Origin: an uncultured Blautia sp.
GTDB lineage: Bacteria > Bacillota > Clostridia > Lachnospirales > Lachnospiraceae
Direction of reading: 5' to 3'
Length of the DNA: 64,000 bases
Assembly: GCA_900542045.1 (NCBI GenBank)
Contig: UQMI01000013.1
Coordinates: 1 to 64,000, forward strand
Part shown: in pieces, positions 49,682 to 57,672 of the stretch
How the letters are laid out: every line of letters starts with the position of its first letter
Position numbering within the stretch: the first letter of the stretch is position 1
Made by a program: the position numbers and the translations under genes
Notes under the pieces: model-generated
Database searches by the model: none
What the model was told of the DNA's origin: nothing
What the model saw: the letters and a program-made list of their open reading frames with translations, nothing else

Positions 49682-51829
49682 TTACTCCTCCGGCTCTTCT
49701 TCTACCGGTTCTGCCGGAATAAACACCCGGGTCTTTTCCTGCTGCTTGGGAAGCCTGGCCTGCTCCTGAGCTTCCTCGCAAAAGACCATCTGGGAATTGA
49801 CCTGCACTTTTCCCCGTCTGTCCGGCTTCACATAAGTGCCGTCGCTCTGCAGCACATGTGCCTTCACATTGTCTTCAAATTCCACATCCAGCACATGAAG
49901 TACTTCTTTTTTGATGTCTTCTGCTTCCACCGGGAAAACAATTTCCACACGTCTGTCCAGATTTCTCGGCATCCAGTCAGCGCTTCCCATATATACTTCA
50001 TCCGCGCCATTACAGTGGAAATGGAAGATGCGGCTGTGCTCCAGGAAGGTACCCACAATGGAGCGGACATGGATGTTTTCGCTGATACCGGGAATTCCTG
50101 TGCGCAGACAGCAGATTCCACGGATCAGAAGCTCTATTTTCACACCGCAGGAGGACGCATAGTACAAAGCCGCCATAATCTGCGGATCACACAAAGAGTT
50201 CATCTTGGCCCGGATAAAGGCTTCATGGCCGTTTTTCGCATTTTCCGCCTCATTTTCGATCAGCTTCAGGAAACGGTTTTTCATCCAGAGCGGTGCCACG
50301 ATCAGCTTGTTCCAGGACTTTGGCTCGGAATAGCCGGAAAGCATATTAAATACCGCTGTGGCATCTTCTCCAATCCGGGCGTCACAGGTGAAGATACCGC
50401 AGTCTGTATAGAGTTTTGCAGTAGAATCATTATAATTTCCGGTACCCAGATGTACATATCTGCGAATACCTTCTTCTTCTTTTCTCACCACCAGTGTGAT
50501 CTTGCTGTGGGTCTTCAGTCCCACCAGACCGTAGATCACATGACATCCGGCTTTTTCCAGCTTTTTGGCCCATACAATATTATTCTCCTCATCGAACCGG
50601 GCTTTTAATTCCACCAGCACCGATACCTGCTTGCCGTTATCTGCCGCCTGGGCGAGGGCTGCCACAATGGGAGAATTACCGCTGACCCGGTACAGCGTCT
50701 GTTTGATTGCCAGTACGTTGGGATCCTTGGCAGCCTGGCGGACAAAATCCACTACCGGATCAAAACTCATATAGGGATGGTGTACAAACACATCTCCTTT
50801 GCGGATCCGCGCAAATACGTCTGGCTCATCCCGGAACGCCGCCACTGCTGCCGGTTCATATGAAGGTGTTTTATATTCGTCAAAGCCTTTCAGCCCGTAA
50901 ACTTTCATCAGTACCGTCAGATCCAGAGGACCATTGATCGAATAAATATCATTGTCTTTGATCTGAAATTCCTTTTTCAGGATCTTCAGCAGTCGTTTGT
51001 CAATCTTATCTTCCACTTCCAGACGGATCACTTCGCCCCACTGGCGCATTTTCAGCTGCTTCTGAATCTCCACCAGAAGATCTTCTGCCTCATCCTCATC
51101 AAAAGACAGGTCTGCGTTACGCATGATCCGGTATGGATGCGCACAGATCACATCGTTGCTGAGAAACAGTTTCCCGATGTTTTTCTCTATGATCTCTTCC
51201 AGAAAGATAATGGCTTTCCCCTCACCTTTTCCGGAAGGAAGCTCTACCACTCTCGGAAGCACAGAAGGTACCTGTACTGTGGCAAAATCAAAATCATTTT
51301 TCTTCCTGGCATCCTTTTTGGCGATCAGAGCACCGATATTCAGAGATTTGTTGCGGATCAGCGGAAATGGACGGGAAGAATCCATGGCCATGGGCGTCAG
51401 TACCGGGTATACATTCTCCTCAAAATACTGATCCACAAAAGCAGCCTGCTCTTCACTCAGATCCTCATGCTGAACCACCACGTGCAGCCCTGCTTTTTCC
51501 AATGCCGGCAGAAGGGAACGGTTATAGGTATTATACTGCACATTCACCAGTTCCTTTGTCTTCTCACTGATCCTGGCCAGCTGCTCCATCGGCGTCAGAC
51601 CCGCAATATCTGTCTTTTCATATTTGGCATGTACCTGATCCTTCAGAGACGCCACACGCACCATAAAAAATTCATCCAGATTGGATGCCGTAATACTCAG
51701 AAATTTCAGGCGGTCAAACAGAGGCTGACTCTTGTCCCGCGCTTCGCCCAGCACCCTTTCATCAAATAAGATCCAACTCAGTTCACGATTGACATAATAT
51801 TCCGGCTTTTCAAACTTTGCTAATTCCAT
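49682..51829 (-). CDS. ppk1: Polyphosphate kinase 1
   Basis: It reversibly builds polyphosphate from ATP at the membrane periphery. The 715-residue product has the N-terminal FEKPEYYVNRELSWILFDERVLGEA, the head domain (ASNLDEFFMVRVASLKDQ), the ATP region (SFDPVVDFVRQAAKDPNVLAIKQTLYR) and the catalytic phospho-His in LKTHSKI, followed by HLGTGNYNDSTAKLYTD and a second His motif FLEHSRIFHF. The C-terminus extends by an acidic tail. It lies 9 nt after ppx, so kinase and phosphatase are coexpressed. Confidence 0.96.
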   Translation of the reverse strand: MELAKFEKPEYYVNRELSWILFDERVLGEARDKSQPLFDRLKFLSITASNLDEFFMVRVASLKDQVHAKYEKTDIAGLTPMEQLARISEKTKELVNVQYNTYNRSLLPALEKAGLHVVVQHEDLSEEQAAFVDQYFEENVYPVLTPMAMDSSRPFPLIRNKSLNIGALIAKKDARKKNDFDFATVQVPSVLPRVVELPSGKGEGKAIIFLEEIIEKNIGKLFLSNDVICAHPYRIMRNADLSFDEDEAEDLLVEIQKQLKMRQWGEVIRLEVEDKIDKRLLKILKKEFQIKDNDIYSINGPLDLTVLMKVYGLKGFDEYKTPSYEPAAVAAFRDEPDVFARIRKGDVFVHHPYMSFDPVVDFVRQAAKDPNVLAIKQTLYRVSGNSPIVAALAQAADNGKQVSVLVELKARFDEENNIVWAKKLEKAGCHVIYGLVGLKTHSKITLVVRKEEEGIRRYVHLGTGNYNDSTAKLYTDCGIFTCDARIGEDATAVFNMLSGYSEPKSWNKLIVAPLWMKNRFLKLIENEAENAKNGHEAFIRAKMNSLCDPQIMAALYYASSCGVKIELLIRGICCLRTGIPGISENIHVRSIVGTFLEHSRIFHFHCNGADEVYMGSADWMPRNLDRRVEIVFPVEAEDIKKEVLHVLDVEFEDNVKAHVLQSDGTYVKPDRRGKVQVNSQMVFCEEAQEQARLPKQQEKTRVFIPAEPVEEEPEE

Positions 51830-51838
51830 ACGCGCCTC

Positions 51839-53374
51839 CTATGCATTTCTCTTCCGCTTCAATACAGGGTAGATTCCATAAATTTCCTTAAAGAATTCTG
51901 ACTGCCTGCGTAAAAGTCCCATTTCCAGAGTCAGATCTCTGGCCGAATCCAGGATAACCTGCAGTTCCGTATCCCGCAGCACAACCCGCAGTCCCTGTAT
52001 TTTCTGATAATGACTTCGATCCATGGCATTGGCAAGACGCAGGATCGCCACCAGCTTCGCCACCAGGAGATAGGTTCTTTTGTCCATCCCATCCCTCTGC
52101 TTCATGATCTCAAATGTATCAAAATCCCGTGTATTATAGAGGACCACATCGGCAATTACCTCACGCTCCCAGTTGGAGAGACCGATGATCTCCGTGGACA
52201 TGATAATATTGTAAGAACACTCTGCGACCTTCTCCATGCTGATATATTTTCCGCAGTCATGAAGGAGCACCGCAATCTGTAAGAGCAGCCGCTCTCTGGC
52301 TCCCATTCCGTGGATCTTCTTCATTCCGTCAAAGATTCCCAGTGCCAGCTTAGACGTACCCTGGATATGGGACTTTTCACTGGAATATCGTTTCCCGATA
52401 TTTCTGGCGGCTACCAGAATATCATTTTCAAAATTATGCTTCGTTTTTAAAATTTTATTTTTCTCACCATAATCATAGGCAATTCCATCCGTCAGCGCCA
52501 CACCTGGCATCCAAAGGGTATCTGCTTCCAGAATATCCAGAAATCCCTTATAAATAACCAGGGCCGGAACCACCAGGGATGCGTATTCCTGAGGAATCCC
52601 CATCTCCACAGCAAGAGCGTCCGAAGACTTGTGGACCAGCGCATCATAGCAATTCATAAACTCTGTCATGGTAAGAGTCTGATCCTGGATCTCCGCATGA
52701 AAAATAATATCCGTCAGGAAATCTCCCAGCAGAATCACATGCTGAATTTCTTTTCCCTTCAGATACAAACGCTGGAAGCTCAGCAGATCGTGACGGATAA
52801 ATTCCTCGATCAGCTGATCATAATGAATCGTATCTTTTTCCAGATTTTTCAGCCGTTCCCGGATACGCAGACTTCCAATCTTAATATTCTGTGTAGTTAC
52901 CAGCGTATCGTTATCAAACAGAGAAACCTGTACGCTTCCTCCTCCCACATCCAGAATTGCCGTGGATTTCTGGATCATCTTTTTGAATCCGGCCTCCAGA
53001 GCCGCAATGGATTTGTACCCCAGGAACCGCTGTTCTGAATTGCTCAGAATATCCACACGCATGCCTGTCCACTGATAAATCTGCTCCACGATCAACTCCC
53101 GGTTCTTTATCTCACGCAGGGCACTGGTAGTACAGACACGGTAGTCCGTCACCTGATATTCTTCCATGATCTGTTTGAATCCCAGAAGCACCCGACACAG
53201 CTCTTCCAGGGCTTCCTGCTTAAATTTTCCGTCCCGGTAAGAATCCTTACCCAACTCCAGACGGTATCGCACATGGTTGATTTCCCGCATCCCAAACTTC
53301 TTGGAGATCTCAAATATTTTCATACTGGTCTCGTAAGATCCCACATCCACAGAAGCAAAGGTTGTAATTGGCAT
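51839..53374 (-). CDS. ppx: Ppx/GppA-type exopolyphosphatase with HD domain
   Basis: A 511-residue protein of the ASKHA exopolyphosphatase/(p)ppGpp phosphatase family: an N-terminal ATPase-like fold (FASVDVGSYETSMKIFE in place of the more usual D-x-G-S-N-S/T), phosphate loop CTTSALREIKN and ILDVGGGSVQVSLF, then a C-terminal HD-type domain (LQIAVLLHDCGKYI, ILRLANAMDRS). The ATG after AGGAGGTG is chosen. It could degrade polyphosphate or hydrolyse pppGpp; its coupling to ppk favours the first. Located between pheA and ppk. Confidence 0.9.
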   Translation of the reverse strand: MPITTFASVDVGSYETSMKIFEISKKFGMREINHVRYRLELGKDSYRDGKFKQEALEELCRVLLGFKQIMEEYQVTDYRVCTTSALREIKNRELIVEQIYQWTGMRVDILSNSEQRFLGYKSIAALEAGFKKMIQKSTAILDVGGGSVQVSLFDNDTLVTTQNIKIGSLRIRERLKNLEKDTIHYDQLIEEFIRHDLLSFQRLYLKGKEIQHVILLGDFLTDIIFHAEIQDQTLTMTEFMNCYDALVHKSSDALAVEMGIPQEYASLVVPALVIYKGFLDILEADTLWMPGVALTDGIAYDYGEKNKILKTKHNFENDILVAARNIGKRYSSEKSHIQGTSKLALGIFDGMKKIHGMGARERLLLQIAVLLHDCGKYISMEKVAECSYNIIMSTEIIGLSNWEREVIADVVLYNTRDFDTFEIMKQRDGMDKRTYLLVAKLVAILRLANAMDRSHYQKIQGLRVVLRDTELQVILDSARDLTLEMGLLRRQSEFFKEIYGIYPVLKRKRNA

Positions 53375-53392
53375 CTTTTGCACCTCCTGTTA

Positions 53393-54526
53393 TTAATAGT
53401 TTCCGTATACTCGCATTTTTTTCGCTTCCGTTTTCAGGCCGGTCAGCGCGTTTTTCACCGCTGCATCCTGAAGATTTCCTTCAAAATCCACAAAAAACCG
53501 ATACTGCCAGTTTTCCCCGGCAATGGGCCTGGATTCTATCTTTGTCATATTTAGTCCATTATAAATAATATGGGAAAGCATACTGTAAAGACTTCCGGTC
53601 TCATGAGGAATTTCAAAACCAATACTGATCTTCTGAGCATCCTTTCGGAAAACGGAACGCCTGCTCACGACCACAAATCGGGTAGAATTGTTTTTGTTGG
53701 AAAAAATATTTTCCTTTATAATAGAAAGGCTCTGCACCTGGGCAGCGTAACGGCTGGCAATTGCAGCCTGTTCCTTTTTGCCGTCCTTTTTTACTTTAGC
53801 TGCTGCCATCGCTGTGTTCTCCAGAGCCACCTGCTCCCATTCCGTGTGTTCTTCCAGAAACCTGCGGCACTGCATCAGTCCCTGCCGATGGGAGTACACG
53901 GTCTGGATATCTCCAATAGATGCTCCCGGAAGCCCCATCAGAACGTGCTCGCATCTGATAATCTGCTCTCCCACAATATAGATATTGTCATACTCCGCCA
54001 GAAGATCGTAGATATCCGACACAATTCCCGCAGTGGAATTCTCAATGGGGAGAACTGCATAATCCGCTTTTTGAGATACAATATCCTCCACCGCTTCCTT
54101 CCAGGTCTTCACATGATAATGGGTAACATCAGCTCCGAAAAACTGCTTCATCGCCGCATAACTGTAAGCTCCTTCCATTCCCTGATAGACCACCTTTTCC
54201 GCTCCTGGAAGCTTTTCCACCATCTGAAACTCTCCATCCAGATCCCATATGCCATGCTCCCCCAGCAGCTGATACTGTTTTCTCCGGCTTATGGTCATAA
54301 TCTGCTGAAACAGTTCACGAACTCCCATGGAATTAAAAGCATTATGGGTCATCTCCTGCAAGGTTTTCAGTTTATCCTGCTCCCGGCCCGGATCCAGCAC
54401 CTGTTTGCCTGTCTGTATCTTATATTCTGCCACCTGAGAAGAAACTTCCATACGCTCTTCAAAAAGTTCCACGATCCGACGGTCAATATCGTCAATATGC
54501 GCCCTGCTTTTCTCTAGTTCTGTCAT
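53393..54526 (-). CDS. pheA: Bifunctional chorismate mutase / prephenate dehydratase
   Basis: It catalyses the two committed steps of phenylalanine synthesis. The 377-residue product has an AroQ-type chorismate mutase (about 1-90; IDDIDRRIVELFEERMEVSSQVAEYK), a prephenate dehydratase domain (about 110-285; VYQGMEGAYSYAA, LPIENSTAGIV, NKNNSTRFVVV with the catalytic Thr) and a regulatory ACT domain (FEIPHETGSLYSML, KIESRPI) that likely gives Phe feedback inhibition. It is the first gene of the pheA-ppx-ppk operon; ppx starts 18 nt after its stop. Confidence 0.96.
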   Translation of the reverse strand: MTELEKSRAHIDDIDRRIVELFEERMEVSSQVAEYKIQTGKQVLDPGREQDKLKTLQEMTHNAFNSMGVRELFQQIMTISRRKQYQLLGEHGIWDLDGEFQMVEKLPGAEKVVYQGMEGAYSYAAMKQFFGADVTHYHVKTWKEAVEDIVSQKADYAVLPIENSTAGIVSDIYDLLAEYDNIYIVGEQIIRCEHVLMGLPGASIGDIQTVYSHRQGLMQCRRFLEEHTEWEQVALENTAMAAAKVKKDGKKEQAAIASRYAAQVQSLSIIKENIFSNKNNSTRFVVVSRRSVFRKDAQKISIGFEIPHETGSLYSMLSHIIYNGLNMTKIESRPIAGENWQYRFFVDFEGNLQDAAVKNALTGLKTEAKKMRVYGNY

Positions 54527-54835
54527 TTGTTATTTTCCTTCCTGATTTTCCGTGCTGCAGCGGCAGAATCCGCTTCCGGACTTACCGCGTGTTCCGGATC
54601 AGAATTTACAGTCTGTCTGATCCGTCACAGTGTATTCGCCGTATACTGCCGAAGCCCCGGAAAAGCTGTAATTATTATAGTACAGGCATATGCAATTTTC
54701 AATAATCGCCGTCTAAATTTACGCATATTTTACTTACAAAAACCCATACTGTTAGTAGCAGACCGCCGGACTCCGAAACTTTATTTTGAAAGCTTTGGAC
54801 TTTCGTATTACCGCAGACTGCCAGGAGGAATTTAA
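54527..54835. other. Divergent intergenic region between pheA and the CmpB-like gene
   Basis: About 310 bp. On the minus strand it holds the pheA promoter and a 140-nt leader. That leader has an 8-bp hairpin (GGATCAGA/TCTGATCC near 54595-54625) but no T-box signature or Phe-rich leader peptide. On the plus side I see no convincing promoter for the CmpB-like gene. Confidence 0.5.
54674..54702 (-). promoter_or_regulatory. Promoter of the pheA-ppx-ppk operon
   Basis: Minus-strand -35 TTGAAA (54697-54702), 17-nt spacer, consensus -10 TATAAT (54674-54679). Confidence 0.75.
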
Positions 54836-55222
54836 ATGAAAGAACAATTTCTGCTCTGCGGAAGCATCGGATGGGGAATGGAGATTCTCTGGACAGGCTT
54901 CCACGCCCTTTGCCGCAAAGACTTTAAATTAGTCGGACAATCTTCTCTTTGGATGTTTCCTATTTACGGCTGCGCCGCCTTCATCGGTCCCGTATCTCGA
55001 AAACTTTCCGGACTCCCGGCCATCCTTCGTGGATCTATTTATACAGTGGGAATCTTTGCCACAGAATACTCCACCGGAAGGCTCCTGGACTACTTTCAGA
55101 TCTGTCCCTGGGATTACAGCAAATGCCCTTTGAATTATCACGGTGTCATACGTCTGGATTATGCTCCCATCTGGTTTTTCACCGGACTTTTCTTCGAGAA
55201 AATACTTGCGGATAAAACTTGA
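54836..55222 (+). CDS. CmpB-like small membrane protein (putative ABC permease family)
   Basis: A 128-residue integral membrane protein of the family named putative ABC transporter permease CmpB. It begins FLLCGSIGWGMEILWTGFHALC and has about four hydrophobic segments and the conserved GCAAFIGP, EYSTGRLLD and CPWDYSKCPLNYHGVIRLDYAPIWFFTGL. No transported substrate is established. AGGAGGA precedes the ATG. Its stop overlaps the -35 element of the pyrB promoter. Confidence 0.85.
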   Translation: MKEQFLLCGSIGWGMEILWTGFHALCRKDFKLVGQSSLWMFPIYGCAAFIGPVSRKLSGLPAILRGSIYTVGIFATEYSTGRLLDYFQICPWDYSKCPLNYHGVIRLDYAPIWFFTGLFFEKILADKT

Positions 55223-55247
55223 AAAAAACCCCTATCTATTATATGAT
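55219..55247 (+). promoter_or_regulatory. Promoter of pyrBI
   Basis: Plus-strand -35 TTGAAA (55219-55224), 17-nt spacer, -10 TATGAT (55242-55247). The -35 contains the stop codon of the preceding gene. No PyrR-type attenuator was recognised in the leader of about 90 nt. Confidence 0.65.
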
Positions 55248-55340
55248 TGTACACAGAAGAAAGACATCTGCAGCAGTTCTGTCAGTACTCTGTACGAACT
55301 GCCACGGACACTTTATTATAAAAAACGCAGGAGGTAATAC

Positions 55341-56267
55341 ATGAAGCATCTAATGAGTCCTCTGGACCTGTCAGTGGAAGAATTGGAGGAAATTCTGAAT
55401 CTGGCAAATGATATCGAAAAAAATCCTGAGAAATACGCACATGCCTGTGATGGCAAGAAACTGGCAACTCTGTTCTATGAACCCAGCACCCGTACCCGTC
55501 TCAGCTTTGAAGCAGCTATGCTGAACCTGGGCGGCAGTGTCCTTGGTTTTTCCAGCGCAGATTCCAGTTCCGCCGCCAAAGGAGAAAGCGTGGCTGATAC
55601 GATCCGTGTAGTTTCCGGCTACGCCGATATCTGCGCAATGCGTCATCCAAAAGAAGGTGCGCCTCTGGTGGCATCTATGGCCTCTTCCATTCCGGTGATC
55701 AATGCCGGTGACGGCGGTCACCAGCATCCCACTCAGACCCTGACAGATCTGCTGACGATCCGTTCTCTGAAAGGCCGTCTGGATCATCTCACCATTGGAT
55801 TATGCGGTGACCTGAAATTCGGACGTACCGTCCATTCTCTCATAGAAGCTCTGGTTCGCTATGAAGATGTTCGATTTGTTCTGATCTCTCCGGAAGAATT
55901 AAGAGTTCCCGGCTACATCCGTGAAGACGTCCTGGAAAAGAACAAAAAAGAATACAAAGAAGTGGAGCGTCTGGAAGATGCCCTTCCGGAGCTGGACCTG
56001 CTCTATATGACCCGTGTACAGAAAGAACGTTTCTTCAATGAAGAAGATTACGTCCGTATGAAGGATTTCTACATATTAGATAAGGCCAAACTGGAACTGG
56101 CCAAACCGGATATGATGATCCTTCACCCGCTTCCCCGTGTCAATGAAATTTCCGTGGAAGTGGACAGTGATCCCCGTGCCGCTTATTTCCGGCAGGCACA
56201 ATACGGTGTCTATGTCCGCATGGCGCTGATTCTCAAACTACTGCATCTGGAGGTGAAAGAATGTTAA
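55341..56267 (+). CDS. pyrB: Aspartate carbamoyltransferase, catalytic chain
   Basis: It condenses carbamoyl phosphate and aspartate, the first committed pyrimidine step. The 308-residue product has the carbamoyl-phosphate loop [37 protein letters not shown], the aspartate-binding [12 protein letters not shown] and HPLPRVNEI. It has the length of an E. coli-type catalytic chain. AGGAGG precedes the ATG. It overlaps pyrI by seven bases, so the two chains are translationally coupled and likely form the 12-subunit allosteric enzyme. Confidence 0.97.
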   Translation: MKHLMSPLDLSVEELEEILNLANDIEKNPEKYAHACDGKKLATLFYEPSTRTRLSFEAAMLNLGGSVLGFSSADSSSAAKGESVADTIRVVSGYADICAMRHPKEGAPLVASMASSIPVINAGDGGHQHPTQTLTDLLTIRSLKGRLDHLTIGLCGDLKFGRTVHSLIEALVRYEDVRFVLISPEELRVPGYIREDVLEKNKKEYKEVERLEDALPELDLLYMTRVQKERFFNEEDYVRMKDFYILDKAKLELAKPDMMILHPLPRVNEISVEVDSDPRAAYFRQAQYGVYVRMALILKLLHLEVKEC

Positions 56268-56701
56268 ACGTAGGAGCTCTTCGGGAAGGATATGTACTGG
56301 ATCACATTGCTGCCGGCAAAGCCATGACCATTTATCATGACCTGCGCCTGGACAAGCTGGACTGTACAGTGGCTATCATCAAAAATGCCCGCAGCAACAA
56401 AATGGGCCGCAAGGACATCATCAAAGTGGAATGCCCAATCGGAGAACTGGATCTGGATATCCTGGGATTTATCGATCATAATATCACCGTCAATATCATT
56501 AAAGACGAAAAAATCGTAGAAAAGAAACAGTTAAAGCTTCCCAAGAAAGTGGTAAATGTGATCAAATGCAAGAATCCCCGCTGTATTACCTCCATTGAGC
56601 AAGGGCTGGACCAGATTTTTGTCCTGGCTGATGAAGAAAAGGAAATTTACCGCTGCCGTTACTGCGAAGAAAAATTCAGAGGTACCCGCAAGAAAGGATA
56701 A
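56261..56701 (+). CDS. pyrI: Aspartate carbamoyltransferase, regulatory chain
   Basis: The nucleotide-sensing partner of PyrB; in the E. coli enzyme CTP inhibits and ATP activates. The 146-residue product has the nucleotide-binding half ([31 protein letters not shown]) and a C-terminal zinc domain with CKNPRC and CRYC, the four-Cys site that contacts PyrB. Its start lies inside the pyrB 3' end. Confidence 0.96.
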   Translation: MLNVGALREGYVLDHIAAGKAMTIYHDLRLDKLDCTVAIIKNARSNKMGRKDIIKVECPIGELDLDILGFIDHNITVNIIKDEKIVEKKQLKLPKKVVNVIKCKNPRCITSIEQGLDQIFVLADEEKEIYRCRYCEEKFRGTRKKG

Positions 56702-56704
56702 CCC

Positions 56705-57151
56705 ATGAAAAACAGGCACCCGTTTCAAGAACGGTTTAACGATTTTATTTATCATCTGGCACGCTGTGTGGAGATCATCTTTGCCATTATCATCCTGGGT
56801 ACCATTGCCTGCCAGGCAATCCCGCTGGTCCATGAACTGACCAGACTTTCTTTTCGTTCTCTGGACATGGATATTTTTTCTGAATTCCTTTCCAACTCCC
56901 TTGCTCTTGTGGTAGGACTGGAATTCGTCAAAATGCTCTGCAAGCATTCTGCCCAGACTGTAGTAGATGTTCTGATGTTTGCCATCGCCCGGCAGATGGT
57001 GGTAGAACACCTGAGCACACTGGAAACACTGATCGGTGTCGCTGCTATTGCCATTTTGTTTGCTGTTCGCAAGTTTCTGCTGGACCGGTCGGAAGATACA
57101 GAAGATGCACCGGCTCCATCAGCAGATAACCATACGGATGCTGTAGATTAA
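56705..57151 (+). CDS. PsiE-like small membrane protein
   Basis: A 148-residue membrane protein resembling the phosphate-starvation-inducible PsiE family. It has three to four hydrophobic helices (the first about 20-42, AIIILGTIACQAIPLV), a central LALVVGLEFVKMLCKHS with the typical Glu-Lys, VVDVLMFAIARQMVVEH, and an acidic hydrophilic tail. It starts 3 nt after the pyrI stop, so it is cotranscribed with pyrBI. Its function is not established. Confidence 0.8.
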   Translation: MKNRHPFQERFNDFIYHLARCVEIIFAIIILGTIACQAIPLVHELTRLSFRSLDMDIFSEFLSNSLALVVGLEFVKMLCKHSAQTVVDVLMFAIARQMVVEHLSTLETLIGVAAIAILFAVRKFLLDRSEDTEDAPAPSADNHTDAVD

Positions 57152-57189
57152 CCAGAACTCTTACACACTACATACTCACACAAAACATA

Positions 57190-57217
57190 CATGCCGCCAG
57201 GATTTCCCGGCGGCATG
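57190..57217 (-). terminator. Hairpin after rnpB, shared with the convergent pyrBI operon
   Basis: A 12-bp stem with one mismatch (CATGCCGCC...GGCGGCATG) with a 4-nt loop. On the minus strand it is followed by GTATGTTTTG, fitting an rnpB terminator. On the plus strand there is no T run. Confidence 0.65.
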
Positions 57218-57269
57218 CGGCATTTCTGCGATATTCCGTTTTTCTATGATACATAAAATCTATACTCCC

Positions 57270-57631
57270 GTACATGCTGTAAGGCAGCCTGTAAGCCGGG
57301 TTATGTCGTGGATGATCATCTATCTAGACCTGCTGTTGCCAACAGGTTCCAGCGACCTACCTGAAAGCGCGACGGGCCGCCGCATAGCTCTCTTTTTGGT
57401 CTTGCTTCGGATGGGGTTTACATGTGCCATCCCTGTTACCAGGAATGCGGTAGTCTCTTACACTGCCTTTCCACCCTTACCCAGAAAACTGGGCGGTTTA
57501 TTTCTATTGCACTGGCCTGGGAGTCACCTCCACCGGACGTTATCCGGCATCCTGCCCTATGAAGCCCGGACTTTCCTCACCTGACGCCTTTCGGCATTGT
57601 CAGCCGCGACCATCCAGCCACCTTACAGCAT
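57270..57631 (-). ncRNA. rnpB: RNase P RNA, bacterial type A
   Basis: The catalytic RNA of RNase P, which trims tRNA 5' ends. Read on the minus strand it has the diagnostic GAGGAAAGTCCGGGCTTCAT near the 5' side, a central AGAGACTACCGC segment, and GACATAACCCGGCTTACAGG near the 3' end; these form the conserved P4 core. The ends pair (P1: CTGTAAGG with CCTTACAG). Length is about 360 nt. Exact ends are estimated from the P1 helix and promoter. It lies opposite to pyrBI and downstream of the nucleoside kinase gene. Confidence 0.94.
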
Positions 57632-57636
57632 TAGCC

Positions 57637-57665
57637 ATTCTAACACGATTTTCCTGCTATGTAAA
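57637..57665 (-). promoter_or_regulatory. Promoter of rnpB
   Basis: Minus-strand -35 TTTACA (57660-57665), 17-nt spacer, -10 TAGAAT (57637-57642). The start site would coincide with the rnpB 5' end. Confidence 0.75.
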
Positions 57666-57672
57666 GACTTTC

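Noticed and set aside
54527..54668. A Phe attenuator with leader peptide before pheA
   Set aside because: No short open frame rich in Phe codons and no terminator with a T run; only a weak 8-bp hairpin is present.
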